Shown here piece by piece: positions 1 to 8,004 of a stretch of 50,260 nucleotides of DNA. Under the pieces are notes generated by a model, which searched no databases, was not told where the DNA came from, and saw nothing but the letters and a program-made list of their open reading frames with translations. The stretch is from Bacteroidota bacterium (lineage in GTDB: Bacteria; Bacteroidota; Bacteroidia; Flavobacteriales; Flavobacteriaceae), in NCBI GenBank assembly GCA_018829465.1, contig JAHJTN010000011.1, positions 1 through 50,260 on the forward strand, read 5' to 3'. Within the stretch, counting starts at the first letter, position 1; each line of letters begins with the position of its first letter. The position numbers and the translations under genes are program-made.

Positions 1-237
1 AACGGAACGAAATTAGCCGGATTGAAAAACCTGAGTAGAGTAGAGGCCGAATTGAATAAAAAACTGATAAAAATACGTGTGGCAACACTGTGTATAGCTC
101 ATTGCGGGGCAAGTGAATATCTCGAAAGTTTGCGATTTTTTGCTAACTTTACGACTTACTCGAAACGACTCGCTGTTTTATCCGCCACATCGCCAAGCTG
201 CAAACCGTTAGCAATCAGCTAATAGACGAAACCGAAA
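1..237. other. Accessory left edge with cassette-border-like sequence
   Basis: No convincing gene lies here. An open frame at 22-222 has no recognisable domain. Near the right end, 196-220 holds an imperfect inverted repeat (AGCTG at 196-200 and CAGCT at 216-220) around a CGTTAGCA core, a few bases before the GNAT gene. Cores of this kind recall the GTTRRRY end of integron attC sites, but the match is imperfect and no integrase is visible. I read it as a possible recombination border of a small accessory segment. This is inference. Confidence 0.25.
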
Positions 238-795
238 ATGACTGAAATGAAAATTTTTGTAGAGACTGAAAGATTAATTTTAAGAGAAATACTTCCGACA
301 GACATTGACGGAATGTTTGAGCTAGATTCTGACCCAAAAGTTCATAGATATTTGGGAAATAAACCAATAACCGACAAAGACCAAATCGTTAAAGTAATAA
401 ATTTCATCCGTCAACAATATATTGAACATGGAATTGGGCGTTTTGCCATTGTTGATAAAAAAACAAATACCTTTATGGGTTGGACAGGTCTAAAACTTGA
501 GACAAAAAGGATAAATAATCACCAAAATTATTATGATCTCGGTTACCGACTTATTAGAAAATATTGGGGACAAGGAATTGCTTCAGAAAGTGCAATCGCT
601 TCCATAGATTATGCTTTCAATATACTTAATCTTGAAGAAGTATATGCTGCTGCAGGTTGTGAAAATATAGCGTCCAATAAAATTATCCAAAAAGTTGGAC
701 TGAATTTTATACAGACATTCTACTATGAAGACCTAAAGTGTAATTGGTATAAGATAGATAAGAATGGTTATGATATTAAAAAGCGATTCCAATAG
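238..795 (+). CDS. GNAT family N-acetyltransferase (RimJ/RimL type)
   Basis: A 185-residue single-domain acetyltransferase that would move an acetyl group from acetyl-CoA to an amine; the acceptor is unknown. The N-terminal pattern ETERLILRE and the acetyl-CoA loop WGQGIASES near residues 108-116 are typical of the GNAT_3 subgroup, which contains the ribosomal-protein acetyltransferases and many resistance-like enzymes of unknown substrate. The length is normal for the family. The start is the ATG at 238; a second ATG two codons on is equally possible. No Shine-Dalgarno is visible. The gene is AT-richer than the core genes to its right and follows a cassette-border-like sequence, so it is probably accessory. 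Confidence 0.85.
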   Translation: MTEMKIFVETERLILREILPTDIDGMFELDSDPKVHRYLGNKPITDKDQIVKVINFIRQQYIEHGIGRFAIVDKKTNTFMGWTGLKLETKRINNHQNYYDLGYRLIRKYWGQGIASESAIASIDYAFNILNLEEVYAAAGCENIASNKIIQKVGLNFIQTFYYEDLKCNWYKIDKNGYDIKKRFQ

Positions 796-921
796 CCGCT
801 TATAGAACCGATGGCAAAAAAAGTTTAAAACCAAACCTTGTATTTTGGGTAAATTTATTGCTATTGATAAAAGAAATCCACTAATCAAGCACCCAAAAAC
901 GTCAATCAATACCCAACCCCT

Positions 922-1380
922 GTGAAAAACAAAAACATTCGAATCGCTTTAAGCAGTGTTTTAATCTATCTGATTTTTAAAAACGCTTTCCAACTATTGA
1001 CGGAGCTACTCTTATGGATACACTTAAAATTAAGCATCGTACATGAATACGTTTTCGTATTGTTCAACTCTTTGATAGGCATTTTATCACTTTTACTCCT
1101 GGTTTTTTTATTTAATCGATTTCTCAAAAATGAAAATCCAAAAAATAAAACCATATATGTTCTGATTTTAATTACAGCTGTGCTGAAAATTGCCTTATTA
1201 CTAATGAATAAAATATCTGTAAACGATCTTGCTGAAATCCATATAGACGGTGTTCTAAACACATATCTATCACAACTTGGATGGTCTAAACTATTAGATG
1301 TCGTTTTTCCGGTCTTTGGATTGATATATTTTTTATGGAAGCTAAACAGGGATAAAAATCCTGCAGAAAACCATATATAA
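922..1380 (+). CDS. Hypothetical four-helix membrane protein
   Basis: I do not recognise the family. The 152-residue product has about four hydrophobic segments (roughly residues 8-30, 42-65, 78-95 and 120-140) joined by short charged loops, and a lysine/asparagine-rich C-terminus. The start is a GTG at 922. It lies 126 bases after the GNAT gene and is similarly AT-rich, so both may belong to one accessory segment. No enzyme motif is visible. The opposite strand also has open frames here (966-1409), but the alternating hydrophobic and loop pattern favours this frame. Confidence 0.6.
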   Translation: MKNKNIRIALSSVLIYLIFKNAFQLLTELLLWIHLKLSIVHEYVFVLFNSLIGILSLLLLVFLFNRFLKNENPKNKTIYVLILITAVLKIALLLMNKISVNDLAEIHIDGVLNTYLSQLGWSKLLDVVFPVFGLIYFLWKLNRDKNPAENHI

Positions 1381-1452
1381 CCCAAATAGAACCAAATTGT
1401 ATAAACCAAAACAAGGTACGAATTTTAAACACATGTTTCCGTATCACTTTCG

Positions 1453-1460
1453 TATCTTTA
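1453..1460 (+). promoter_or_regulatory. Candidate -7 element (TATCTTTA) for the importer genes
   Basis: TATCTTTA fits the Bacteroidota -7 consensus TAnnTTTG except for the last base. It ends 19 bases before the ATG at 1480, giving a predicted leader of about a dozen bases. No -33 TTTG is obvious. No cobalamin riboswitch box was seen between 1380 and 1480. Confidence 0.4.
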
Positions 1461-1479
1461 CCTTTTAAAAATTGCCTTG

Positions 1480-2616
1480 ATGAAGCGTTTTTTTGTATGC
1501 TTATTGGTGTTTTTTGGTTTGTTTTCTTGTCAAAATAATCGAGCCCATCACCGTTTACAGTTTTCCGACAATCACAAAATTTCACCCAAGCACGCAAAGG
1601 GGTTTTATGCCTACGCATATCCCGATTTTACCATTTTGACCATTACACAACCCTGGAAAAATGCACAGCAAACCTTTAGCTATGTTTTGACAAAAAATCC
1701 GGAAAACCTTGCAGATAGCCTACAATCTCTCCCCATCATACAAATACCGCTCAAAAAAATAGTAGTCACATCTACCACACACATTCCTTCACTAGAAATG
1801 TTAGGCGTAGAAGAAACTTTGATTGGGTTTCCCGAAACAGACTACATTTCTTCGCCCAAAACGCGTGCACGCATCGAAGCGGGAAAAGTCACAAACCTGG
1901 GTAAAAACGAACACATCAATTCTGAAGTTTTACTCTCACTTCAACCCGATGCGGTAATCGGATTTTCCATAGATCAAAACAACAAAGCCTATCAGAACTT
2001 TGAAGCCGCAGGAATCGCGGTAATCTACAACGGCGATTGGACCGAAATGTCGCCTTTGGGCAGGGCCGAATGGCTCAAGTTTTTCGGATACTTGTTTGAT
2101 AAATCTGCTGAGGCGAATCAATTATATGACACTATCCAAACCGCTTACTTTAAAGCGGCCGTACTAGCCCAATCTGTGTCCGATAAACCCACAGTCATCA
2201 GCGGCAGTTTGTTTAAAGATGTTTGGTATTTGCCGGCAGGCGACAGTTGGGCAGCTCGTTTTTTTGAAGATGCCGGCGGCCATTATCTCTGGAAAGACAC
2301 CCCCGGTACGGGCAGCTTGTCTTTGAGTATAGAAAACGTGCTTGAAAAAGCCCACGACGTGGATTTTTGGATTGGGGTTGATGGTTTTGATACTGTAGAG
2401 TCTTTGAAAAAGGCCAATATCCATTATCAAAAATTTGCCGCTTTTCAGCATGGGAATGTTTTTACATTTACCACGTCTAAAGATAGTAAGGGCGGCAATT
2501 TGTATTATGAACTGGCACCCAACAGACCCGATTGGGTTTTGCAAGATTTGATTCATATTTTACACCCGGATATTTTACCCAACCACGAAAATGTATTTTT
2601 CAAAAAACTCCATTGA
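1480..2616 (+). CDS. ABC transporter substrate-binding lipoprotein, BtuF/FepB-like
   Basis: Binds an iron complex, haem or corrinoid outside the inner membrane and delivers it to the permease. Residues 1-17 form a lipoprotein signal ending in LFSC, so Cys17 would be lipidated. The rest matches the periplasmic-binding fold PF01497 in length and layout: a first lobe with phrases such as VTNLGK and LSLQPDAVIGF, a long linking helix near residues 190-230, and a second lobe. A TTG sits directly before the chosen ATG, which gives the natural signal-peptide start. The permease follows with no spacing. The substrate cannot be read from the sequence. Confidence 0.85.
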   Translation: MKRFFVCLLVFFGLFSCQNNRAHHRLQFSDNHKISPKHAKGFYAYAYPDFTILTITQPWKNAQQTFSYVLTKNPENLADSLQSLPIIQIPLKKIVVTSTTHIPSLEMLGVEETLIGFPETDYISSPKTRARIEAGKVTNLGKNEHINSEVLLSLQPDAVIGFSIDQNNKAYQNFEAAGIAVIYNGDWTEMSPLGRAEWLKFFGYLFDKSAEANQLYDTIQTAYFKAAVLAQSVSDKPTVISGSLFKDVWYLPAGDSWAARFFEDAGGHYLWKDTPGTGSLSLSIENVLEKAHDVDFWIGVDGFDTVESLKKANIHYQKFAAFQHGNVFTFTTSKDSKGGNLYYELAPNRPDWVLQDLIHILHPDILPNHENVFFKKLH

Positions 2617-3648
2617 TTGAAAGACCTCAGCGAATACCGATTACTCTTTGCCGGACTCAATTTAATATTGCTGGCGGTTGTCCTTGTCAATTTGAGCTTG
2701 GGTTCGGTGTCCATTCCGATAGACAAGGTTTTTATGATTTTGCTCAGGGGCGCCGCCGAAGATGAAAACTGGAAATATATAGTGCTCAACTATCGTTTGC
2801 CTAAAGTGTTTGTGGCCATGTTTGTAGGTTGCGGACTGAGTGTAAGTGGGCTGATGATGCAAACCCTTTTCAGAAATCCAATGGCCGGCCCCTATGTTTT
2901 AGGCATCAGTTCCGGAGCCGGTTTGGGCGTAGCACTCTTGCTGATGGGCAGTGCCATTTTTGGTGGGTTCGTAGGTTTTCTGGCAGAAAGTTCATTGGGC
3001 TTGGTGCTTGCCGCAAGTTTGGGTGGTTTTATGGTGATGCTGGCCGTTTTGAGTATGTCTGTACGCGTCAAGGACACTTTGTCACTGCTCATTATAGGGC
3101 TAATGTTTAGTAGCCTCGCAGCGGCTTTGGTCAGTGTGTTGGCTTTTTTCGCACCGGCGGCATCATTACAAAAATACCTGTTTTGGTCATTGGGCAGTCT
3201 GGGAAATATTTCATGGAACAATCTGTTTGTTTTTGCCGGCATCATGTTTGTCGCACTTTTTTTGAGCGTTCTCAAAATAAAAACACTCAATGCATTGTTG
3301 CTCGGCGATAGGTACGCACAGTCAATGGGTGTAAACCTCAAAGGCAATCGGTTGTCAATCTTGATAGCCACCTGTTTGCTGGCCGGAACCATCACGGCTT
3401 TCGTGGGCCCCATTGCTTTTATAGGGCTGGCCGTGCCACATCTCACCCGACTTCTGTTTAAAACAGCCGACCATCGCATGCTGTTGCCTGCCGTTGGACT
3501 CGTAGGTGCTATTTTGATGGTGATTTGCGACAGCATCGCGCAACTACCGGGCAGCGAACTGGTTCTGCCCATCAACGCTGTTACTTCGCTTATTGGCGCT
3601 CCGGTAGTGATTTGGCTGTTGGTCCGAAAAAAAAGAATTTATCTGTAA
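2617..3648 (+). CDS. FecCD/BtuC-family ABC transporter permease
   Basis: Membrane-spanning subunit of the importer. It is very hydrophobic, 343 residues long and has about nine or ten transmembrane helices, as usual for BtuC/FecCD. Family landmarks are PMAGPYVLGISSGAGLG near residues 89-105 and the cytoplasmic ATPase-contact motif GLAVPHLTRLL near residue 270. The start must be the TTG at 2617, because the next ATG would remove the first helix. The TTG follows the TGA of the binding-protein gene directly (ATTGATTG), which suggests translational coupling. It is encoded with the binding protein; the likely ATPase is at 5043-5819 on the other strand. Confidence 0.9.
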   Translation: MKDLSEYRLLFAGLNLILLAVVLVNLSLGSVSIPIDKVFMILLRGAAEDENWKYIVLNYRLPKVFVAMFVGCGLSVSGLMMQTLFRNPMAGPYVLGISSGAGLGVALLLMGSAIFGGFVGFLAESSLGLVLAASLGGFMVMLAVLSMSVRVKDTLSLLIIGLMFSSLAAALVSVLAFFAPAASLQKYLFWSLGSLGNISWNNLFVFAGIMFVALFLSVLKIKTLNALLLGDRYAQSMGVNLKGNRLSILIATCLLAGTITAFVGPIAFIGLAVPHLTRLLFKTADHRMLLPAVGLVGAILMVICDSIAQLPGSELVLPINAVTSLIGAPVVIWLLVRKKRIYL

Positions 3649-3685
3649 AAAATAAACGCCGGATAGTTTTTTTAAATTGACCTTT

Positions 3686-3705
3686 AGGTTGTATTTTTAC
3701 AACCT
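3686..3705 (+). promoter_or_regulatory. Perfect inverted repeat over a -7 element, touching the HAD start codon
   Basis: AGGTTGTA (3686-3693) and TACAACCT (3698-3705) are perfect reverse complements separated by TTTT. The pair ends at the base before the ATG at 3706. TATTTTTA (3692-3699), a near-consensus -7 element, lies across the centre. If it is active, transcription would begin close to the ATG, giving a leaderless or nearly leaderless mRNA. The symmetry could be a repressor site or chance. Confidence 0.5.
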
Positions 3706-4416
3706 ATGCAAGCAGATTTAAGCCACATAAAAGTCATTGGTTTTGATGCAGATGACACCCTCTGGGTCAATGAAACTTACTTTAGGGATGCCGAAAAATC
3801 CTTTTCACAAATTTTGAGTCGTTTTGAAACGCCAAACAATATAGATCAAGAACTCTTCAGGGTTGAAATTGAAAACTTAGCCTTTTACGGTTATGGCATC
3901 AAAGCTTTTGTGCTTTCAATGTTGGAAGCAGCCTTAAAAATTTCAAATTATCAATTGCTGCCCAAAGAAGTAGAAAGCATCCTCAATATCGGAAAAAAAA
4001 TGATAGACCATCCGGTTGAACTTATCGATGGTGTTATAGAAACGCTTTCTACCTTGGAACATCGATACCGTTTGATTCTCATCACCAAGGGTGATTTGTT
4101 AGATCAGGAGCGGAAGCTGAAAAAATCAAATTTGGCGCATTATTTTCACCATATAGAAGTGCTGAGTGAAAAAAAGGAAGAAAATTATTCAGGTTTGCTC
4201 AACCAACTCGATATAAAGCCTTCAGAATTTTTGATGGTGGGCAATTCCTTGAAATCGGATGTTTTACCACTGATTCATATCAAGTCCAATGCCGCACATG
4301 TACCGTTTCACACCACTTGGCAACACGAAATTGTAACCGAAGATGAAACCAACGGCAAACACTATTTGACCCTTAAAAATGTAAAAGAACTCATTCCTTA
4401 TCTAATTTCCCGGTGA
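3706..4416 (+). CDS. HAD-family hydrolase (phosphatase)
   Basis: A haloacid-dehalogenase-fold phosphatase of 236 residues. Motif I is FDADDTLW with nucleophile Asp14 and acid Asp16. Motif II is the threonine in LILITKGD. A lysine-rich stretch that can supply motif III follows, and motif IV is MVGNSLKSD, where Asn replaces the commoner first Asp while the second Asp is kept. The inserted helical cap is of the YjjG/phosphoglycolate-phosphatase kind. The substrate is unknown. The gene overlaps the next one by four bases (GTGA), so the two are probably translated together. It sits between the permease and ATPase genes of the importer. Confidence 0.88.
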   Translation: MQADLSHIKVIGFDADDTLWVNETYFRDAEKSFSQILSRFETPNNIDQELFRVEIENLAFYGYGIKAFVLSMLEAALKISNYQLLPKEVESILNIGKKMIDHPVELIDGVIETLSTLEHRYRLILITKGDLLDQERKLKKSNLAHYFHHIEVLSEKKEENYSGLLNQLDIKPSEFLMVGNSLKSDVLPLIHIKSNAAHVPFHTTWQHEIVTEDETNGKHYLTLKNVKELIPYLISR

Positions 4417-5042
4417 AAAAAATTGATCTCGATAATTGGAAACGAAAAGTGCATTTTCAGTTTTTTAAAAATTTTGATGAGCCTTTTCACAGCCTGACAT
4501 TTACCGTAGATGTAACCCAAGCTTTGCAACATGCCAAAAAGAAAAACATCAGTTTTTTCAATTTTTACACGCACGCTTGTTTGCGTGCCGTAAACACGCT
4601 TGAAGGTTTTAAATACCGCATCAAAAACAACGAAGTATATCTTTGTGAACAAGTAAATATTTCTGCTACTTTGCCCAAAGGCGATGGTACGTTCCGCTTT
4701 TCATATGTTGAGTTTCATCCCGATTTTAAAAAATTTAACAAAAGGATGCAGGCAGAAAAACTTCGTGTTCAAACGCAAGAAACACTTTTTCCACCTCGCA
4801 ACGATGATGCCGTGATTCATTTTTCAGCACTGCCTTGGGTATCTTTTACAGCGTTGACCCACGCACGCGATTATTCCATCAGAGATTCGGTTCCGAAAAT
4901 TTCAGTTGGCGGCTTGTGTGAAGCGAACGGCAAAACGCTGATGCCGGTTTCTGTAACAGTGCATCACGCTTTAGCAGACGGAAATGATATTGGACTTTTT
5001 AAAATGGCTTTTGAACAGTTTTTGCAGCTAAAAGAAAGCTGA
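4413..5042 (+). CDS. CatA-like O-acetyltransferase (chloramphenicol acetyltransferase fold)
   Basis: A 209-residue protein of the CAT family (PF00302), which transfers acetyl groups from acetyl-CoA to hydroxyls. The active-site signature HHALADG covers residues 184-190, with catalytic His185 and structural Asp189. The N-terminal W/HF pattern and FFNFYTHACLRAVN near 48-61 also fit. Chromosomal Bacteroidota members are often not drug-resistance enzymes, so I would not call this chloramphenicol resistance. The GTG start at 4413 overlaps the HAD stop codon. The stop at 5040-5042 directly abuts the stop codon of the ATPase gene on the other strand. Confidence 0.85.
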   Translation: MKKIDLDNWKRKVHFQFFKNFDEPFHSLTFTVDVTQALQHAKKKNISFFNFYTHACLRAVNTLEGFKYRIKNNEVYLCEQVNISATLPKGDGTFRFSYVEFHPDFKKFNKRMQAEKLRVQTQETLFPPRNDDAVIHFSALPWVSFTALTHARDYSIRDSVPKISVGGLCEANGKTLMPVSVTVHHALADGNDIGLFKMAFEQFLQLKES

Positions 5043-5819
5043 TTATTTGATTGTAAACCTACCCGTACTTTCATTAAAATCTACCAAATCTGAAGGAAAA
5101 ACCGCCGAAAATTCGTGATTTTCGATGAGTGCACAGGGTTCGCCCGATACTACTTTGTCGTTTTTCATCAAAATCATTTGGTCGCAAACTTGTATGGCCA
5201 TGTCTATTTCGTGGGTAGAAAACAAAATGGTTTTCTTTTGTTCGGCGGCAAGTTTTTTGAGGAGTTTTAAGATAAAAACTTTGTGATAAACATCCAAATG
5301 CGTGGTGGGTTCATCTAGAATAATCACCGGCGTATGTTGTGCCAAAGATCTGGCAATCATAGCTTTTTGCAACTGTCCGTCGCTGATTTCATAACATTTT
5401 TTATGACTGATGTCCAAACAGTGGGTGAGGGTAAGGGCTTCTTCTATGGCACGCGCATCGGTTTTGGTGAGCATCCCTATCCAGTTGGTGTAAGGATGCC
5501 TTCCGAGTGCCACCAAATCAAAAACAGTGAGGTTGGCTTGAATAGGATTGTTTGCCCAAACCACACTCACCAGTTTTGAAATTTCCTGCGCTGTGTAATC
5601 TTGAATTTTTCTGCCGTACAAACAGATGTCTCCCGACAGTGGATTTTCAACCTGAGTGAGCGTTTTGAGCAAGGTAGATTTCCCAATCCCATTGGCACCC
5701 ACCAAAGCAGTGAGTTGACTTTCTCTAAGTTCAAAACTAATATTTTTGGAAATGATATCGGTATATTTACCCTTGTCGTACCCAATAGTTAACTGATTGA
5801 CTTTAAATATAGATTCCAT
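5043..5819 (-). CDS. ABC transporter ATP-binding protein, FepC/BtuD-like
   Basis: ATPase expected to power the binding protein and permease encoded at 1480-3648. Walker A GANGIGKST covers residues 41-49. The signature is ISDGQ at 145-149, with Asp in place of the first Gly of LSGGQ. Walker B VIILDEP follows near 165-171 and the switch His is in STHE at 201-204. The length of 258 is normal. It is transcribed towards the importer genes from its own promoter at 5839-5846, so the importer is split between two convergent units. Pairing with the permease is inferred from family and proximity. Confidence 0.9.
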   Translation of the reverse strand: MESIFKVNQLTIGYDKGKYTDIISKNISFELRESQLTALVGANGIGKSTLLKTLTQVENPLSGDICLYGRKIQDYTAQEISKLVSVVWANNPIQANLTVFDLVALGRHPYTNWIGMLTKTDARAIEEALTLTHCLDISHKKCYEISDGQLQKAMIARSLAQHTPVIILDEPTTHLDVYHKVFILKLLKKLAAEQKKTILFSTHEIDMAIQVCDQMILMKNDKVVSGEPCALIENHEFSAVFPSDLVDFNESTGRFTIK

Positions 5820-5838
5820 AATTTGCTTGCGATGTGTT

Positions 5839-5846
5839 CAAAGATA
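5839..5846 (-). promoter_or_regulatory. -7 promoter element (TATCTTTG) for the ABC ATPase gene
   Basis: Read on the minus strand this is TATCTTTG, a perfect TAnnTTTG, 19 bases before the ATG at 5819. The predicted leader is about 14 bases. Confidence 0.55.
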
Positions 5847-5913
5847 TAGATAAAAAAAATGTCTGCCTTTCAAAAGCCCGTAATAGAATGATATATTTTT
5901 CGTTTTGATAGTC

Positions 5914-5921
5914 TATTTTTG
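5914..5921 (+). promoter_or_regulatory. -7 promoter element (TATTTTTG), leaderless candidate
   Basis: A perfect TAnnTTTG that ends five bases before the ATG at 5927. With the usual spacing, transcription would start at or beside the start codon. Confidence 0.55.
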
Positions 5922-5926
5922 TAAGA

Positions 5927-6952
5927 ATGATTATTGGCAAAATTGTCCATAAATTGGTGTACTTTTTCAACGTAATTGCCGCGTTGCTTTTGTTGATTTC
6001 TTATATTTTGCCTTACATCCCGCCAAAATCCTTTCCGATGATTTCTGTGTTGAGTTTGTCGGTGCCCGTGTTGATTCTTATCAACTTGTTGTTTGTTTTT
6101 TACGGTTTGTTTTTTATGAAGCGGATGTGGATGTTGTCTTTTTTTGTTTTATTGATGGGCTTTCAGAATTTTAAAGCCTTGTATAAATTTTCACATAAAG
6201 AAAATGCATTACCAGCTAGACACATCCGCGTGATGAGCTACAATGTGCGCTTGTTCAATTTTTACAAATGGATTGCTGATGATTCAATTCCTTCCAAAAT
6301 GAGTCAGTTGATACAAGAGGCCGATCCGTCTTTAATTGCCTTACAAGATTATCACCCAAGCGGCAAACCTATTTTCGATCGGTATTCATACAGTTTCGAA
6401 AAATTAAAGGGACAAAAATCGAAGGCGGGTTTGGCAATTTTTTCGATGTATCCTATAGTCTCTCAAGGTTCTTTGGATTTTCCGGATACGTCTAACAATG
6501 GTATTTTTGTAGATGTATTGGTTCAAAAAGACACCATCAGGGTGTATAATATACATTTTCAATCTTTGAAAATTTCACCCGAAATGAACGACTTGGGTGA
6601 ACAAAACTATGAGTTGCTTGGCAACAGAATAGCCAAAGCCTTTATAAAGCAGCAAGATCAGCTTGATGTTTTTTTAAAGCATTATGAGAAGTCGCCCTAT
6701 AAAACTCTTGTGATGGGCGATTTTAACAACACCGCATTTTCGTATTTGTACAGAAAAATGATACGCACCGGACTTCAGGATAGTTTTGTGGAAGCCGGCT
6801 ACAGTTTTGGACAAACTTATGATTTTAAGCTTTTTCCGCTTAGGATAGATTTCATTCTTTCCGATGATAATTTTCGGACACTTCAATTTAAAACCTATAA
6901 CCAAAAAATTTCGGATCATTTTCCCATAACTGGAACTTTGACTTGGGAATAG
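5927..6952 (+). CDS. Membrane-anchored endonuclease/exonuclease/phosphatase (EEP) family protein
   Basis: The first 85 residues hold three hydrophobic helices; the EEP (DNase I-like) domain follows from about residue 98 to the end and would lie outside the cytoplasmic membrane. Metal and catalytic landmarks are SYNVRLF (Asn106), His210 in YNIHFQS, GDFNN (Asp265, Asn267) and SDHFPI (Asp330, His331). The family's usual LQE metal ligand appears as LQD (Asp141), a conservative change. Members hydrolyse phosphodiesters in nucleic acids or lipids; the substrate here is unknown. The gene stands alone, with a promoter element five bases upstream. Its stop lies three bases from the convergent rluD stop. 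Confidence 0.85.
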   Translation: MIIGKIVHKLVYFFNVIAALLLLISYILPYIPPKSFPMISVLSLSVPVLILINLLFVFYGLFFMKRMWMLSFFVLLMGFQNFKALYKFSHKENALPARHIRVMSYNVRLFNFYKWIADDSIPSKMSQLIQEADPSLIALQDYHPSGKPIFDRYSYSFEKLKGQKSKAGLAIFSMYPIVSQGSLDFPDTSNNGIFVDVLVQKDTIRVYNIHFQSLKISPEMNDLGEQNYELLGNRIAKAFIKQQDQLDVFLKHYEKSPYKTLVMGDFNNTAFSYLYRKMIRTGLQDSFVEAGYSFGQTYDFKLFPLRIDFILSDDNFRTLQFKTYNQKISDHFPITGTLTWE

Positions 6953-6955
6953 TGC

Positions 6956-7999
6956 CTATTCGTCTGTAATAGACTTGGTATAATTGCGCCATTTGTCTAT
7001 GACGTTTGAAATATCTTCGGGAAGTTCGGAATCAAATTGCATCCATTTTCCTGTGGTAGGGTGTTTAAAACCAAGTGTCTTGGCATGTAGTGCTTGCCGG
7101 GGAAGCAGTTTAAAACAGTTGTCCACAAATTGTTTGTATTTCGTAAAAGTGGTTCCTTTTAATATTCTTTCACCGCCGTATCGAGCGTCGTTAAATAAGG
7201 TGTGACCTATGTGTTTCATATGCACCCTAATTTGGTGCGTGCGTCCTGTTTCGAGCGTACAGGCCACGAGTGTCACGTATAAAAACCTTTCTAAGACTTT
7301 GTAGTGCGTGACAGCCGATTTTCCGTGAGAACCATCTTCGTAAACAGTCATTTGTAAGCGATCTTTGGGATGCCTACCAATGTGCCCTTCCACCGTACCT
7401 TCGTCTTCGTTGATATGGCCCCACACCAAAGCATGGTAGGTGCGCTCGGAAGTTTTGTTGAAAAACTGTTTGGCCAAATGCGTCATGGCTTGTTCGGTTT
7501 TGGCAATGACCATGAGTCCACTGGTGTCCTTGTCAATTCGGTGTACCAAACCGGGTCTTTTTTCGCCATTCAGCGGTAGGTTTTGAAAATGGTAGGCTAA
7601 GGCATTGACAAGTGTACCGGAATAATTGCCATGCCCGGGATGTACAACCATTCCGGCAGGCTTGTTTACGATGAGCAACACTTCGTCTTCATAAACAATA
7701 TCCAGTGGAATGTCCTCGGGCGTGAGCAGAAATTCGTAGGGCGGGTGTTCAAATACGACAGTCACTACGTCTAGCGGTTTCACTTTATAGTTAGACTTGA
7801 CAACCTTGTCGTTGACCAATATATTGCCGTCGTCGGCGGCTTGTTGAATTTTATTTCTTGTTGTGTTTTCAATAAAATTGGCCAAAAATTTATCGACCCT
7901 TAGCGGCTCTTGGCCTTTGGTAGCTGTAAACCTATGGTGTTCGTAACGTTCGGTTTCTTCGGAAAAATCATCGAGATCTTCGGTGAATGCGTCAGTCAT
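6956..7999 (-). CDS. rluD: RluA/RluD-family 23S rRNA pseudouridine synthase
   Basis: Converts uridine to pseudouridine, in 23S rRNA if it is a true RluD. An S4 RNA-binding domain covers roughly residues 33-85, followed by the catalytic domain with the signature HRIDKDTSGL (His153 to Leu162), where Asp156 is the catalytic residue. The later motifs GRTHQIRVHM and NDARYGG also fit. The length of 347 is standard. It starts five bases after the stop of the PASTA gene, so the two form an operon, an arrangement common in flavobacteria. The exact target uridines are not decided by the sequence. Confidence 0.9.
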   Translation of the reverse strand: MTDAFTEDLDDFSEETERYEHHRFTATKGQEPLRVDKFLANFIENTTRNKIQQAADDGNILVNDKVVKSNYKVKPLDVVTVVFEHPPYEFLLTPEDIPLDIVYEDEVLLIVNKPAGMVVHPGHGNYSGTLVNALAYHFQNLPLNGEKRPGLVHRIDKDTSGLMVIAKTEQAMTHLAKQFFNKTSERTYHALVWGHINEDEGTVEGHIGRHPKDRLQMTVYEDGSHGKSAVTHYKVLERFLYVTLVACTLETGRTHQIRVHMKHIGHTLFNDARYGGERILKGTTFTKYKQFVDNCFKLLPRQALHAKTLGFKHPTTGKWMQFDSELPEDISNVIDKWRNYTKSITDE

Positions 8000-8004
8000 A
8001 ATTC

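Noticed and set aside
22-222. 66-codon frame at the left edge
   Set aside because: No domain, no promoter, and its end coincides with a cassette-border-like sequence that appears non-coding; listed only as accessory sequence.
1380-1480. Possible cobalamin riboswitch before the importer
   Set aside because: No B12-box or conserved riboswitch core could be found in the 100 bases available.
966-1618. Minus-strand frames opposite the membrane protein and binding protein
   Set aside because: Shadow frames with poor residue composition; the plus-strand frames show clear helices or a lipoprotein signal.
4413-5042. Chloramphenicol resistance gene
   Set aside because: The active site is present, but the gene is embedded in a transporter locus and the chromosomal CatA-like group commonly has other substrates.
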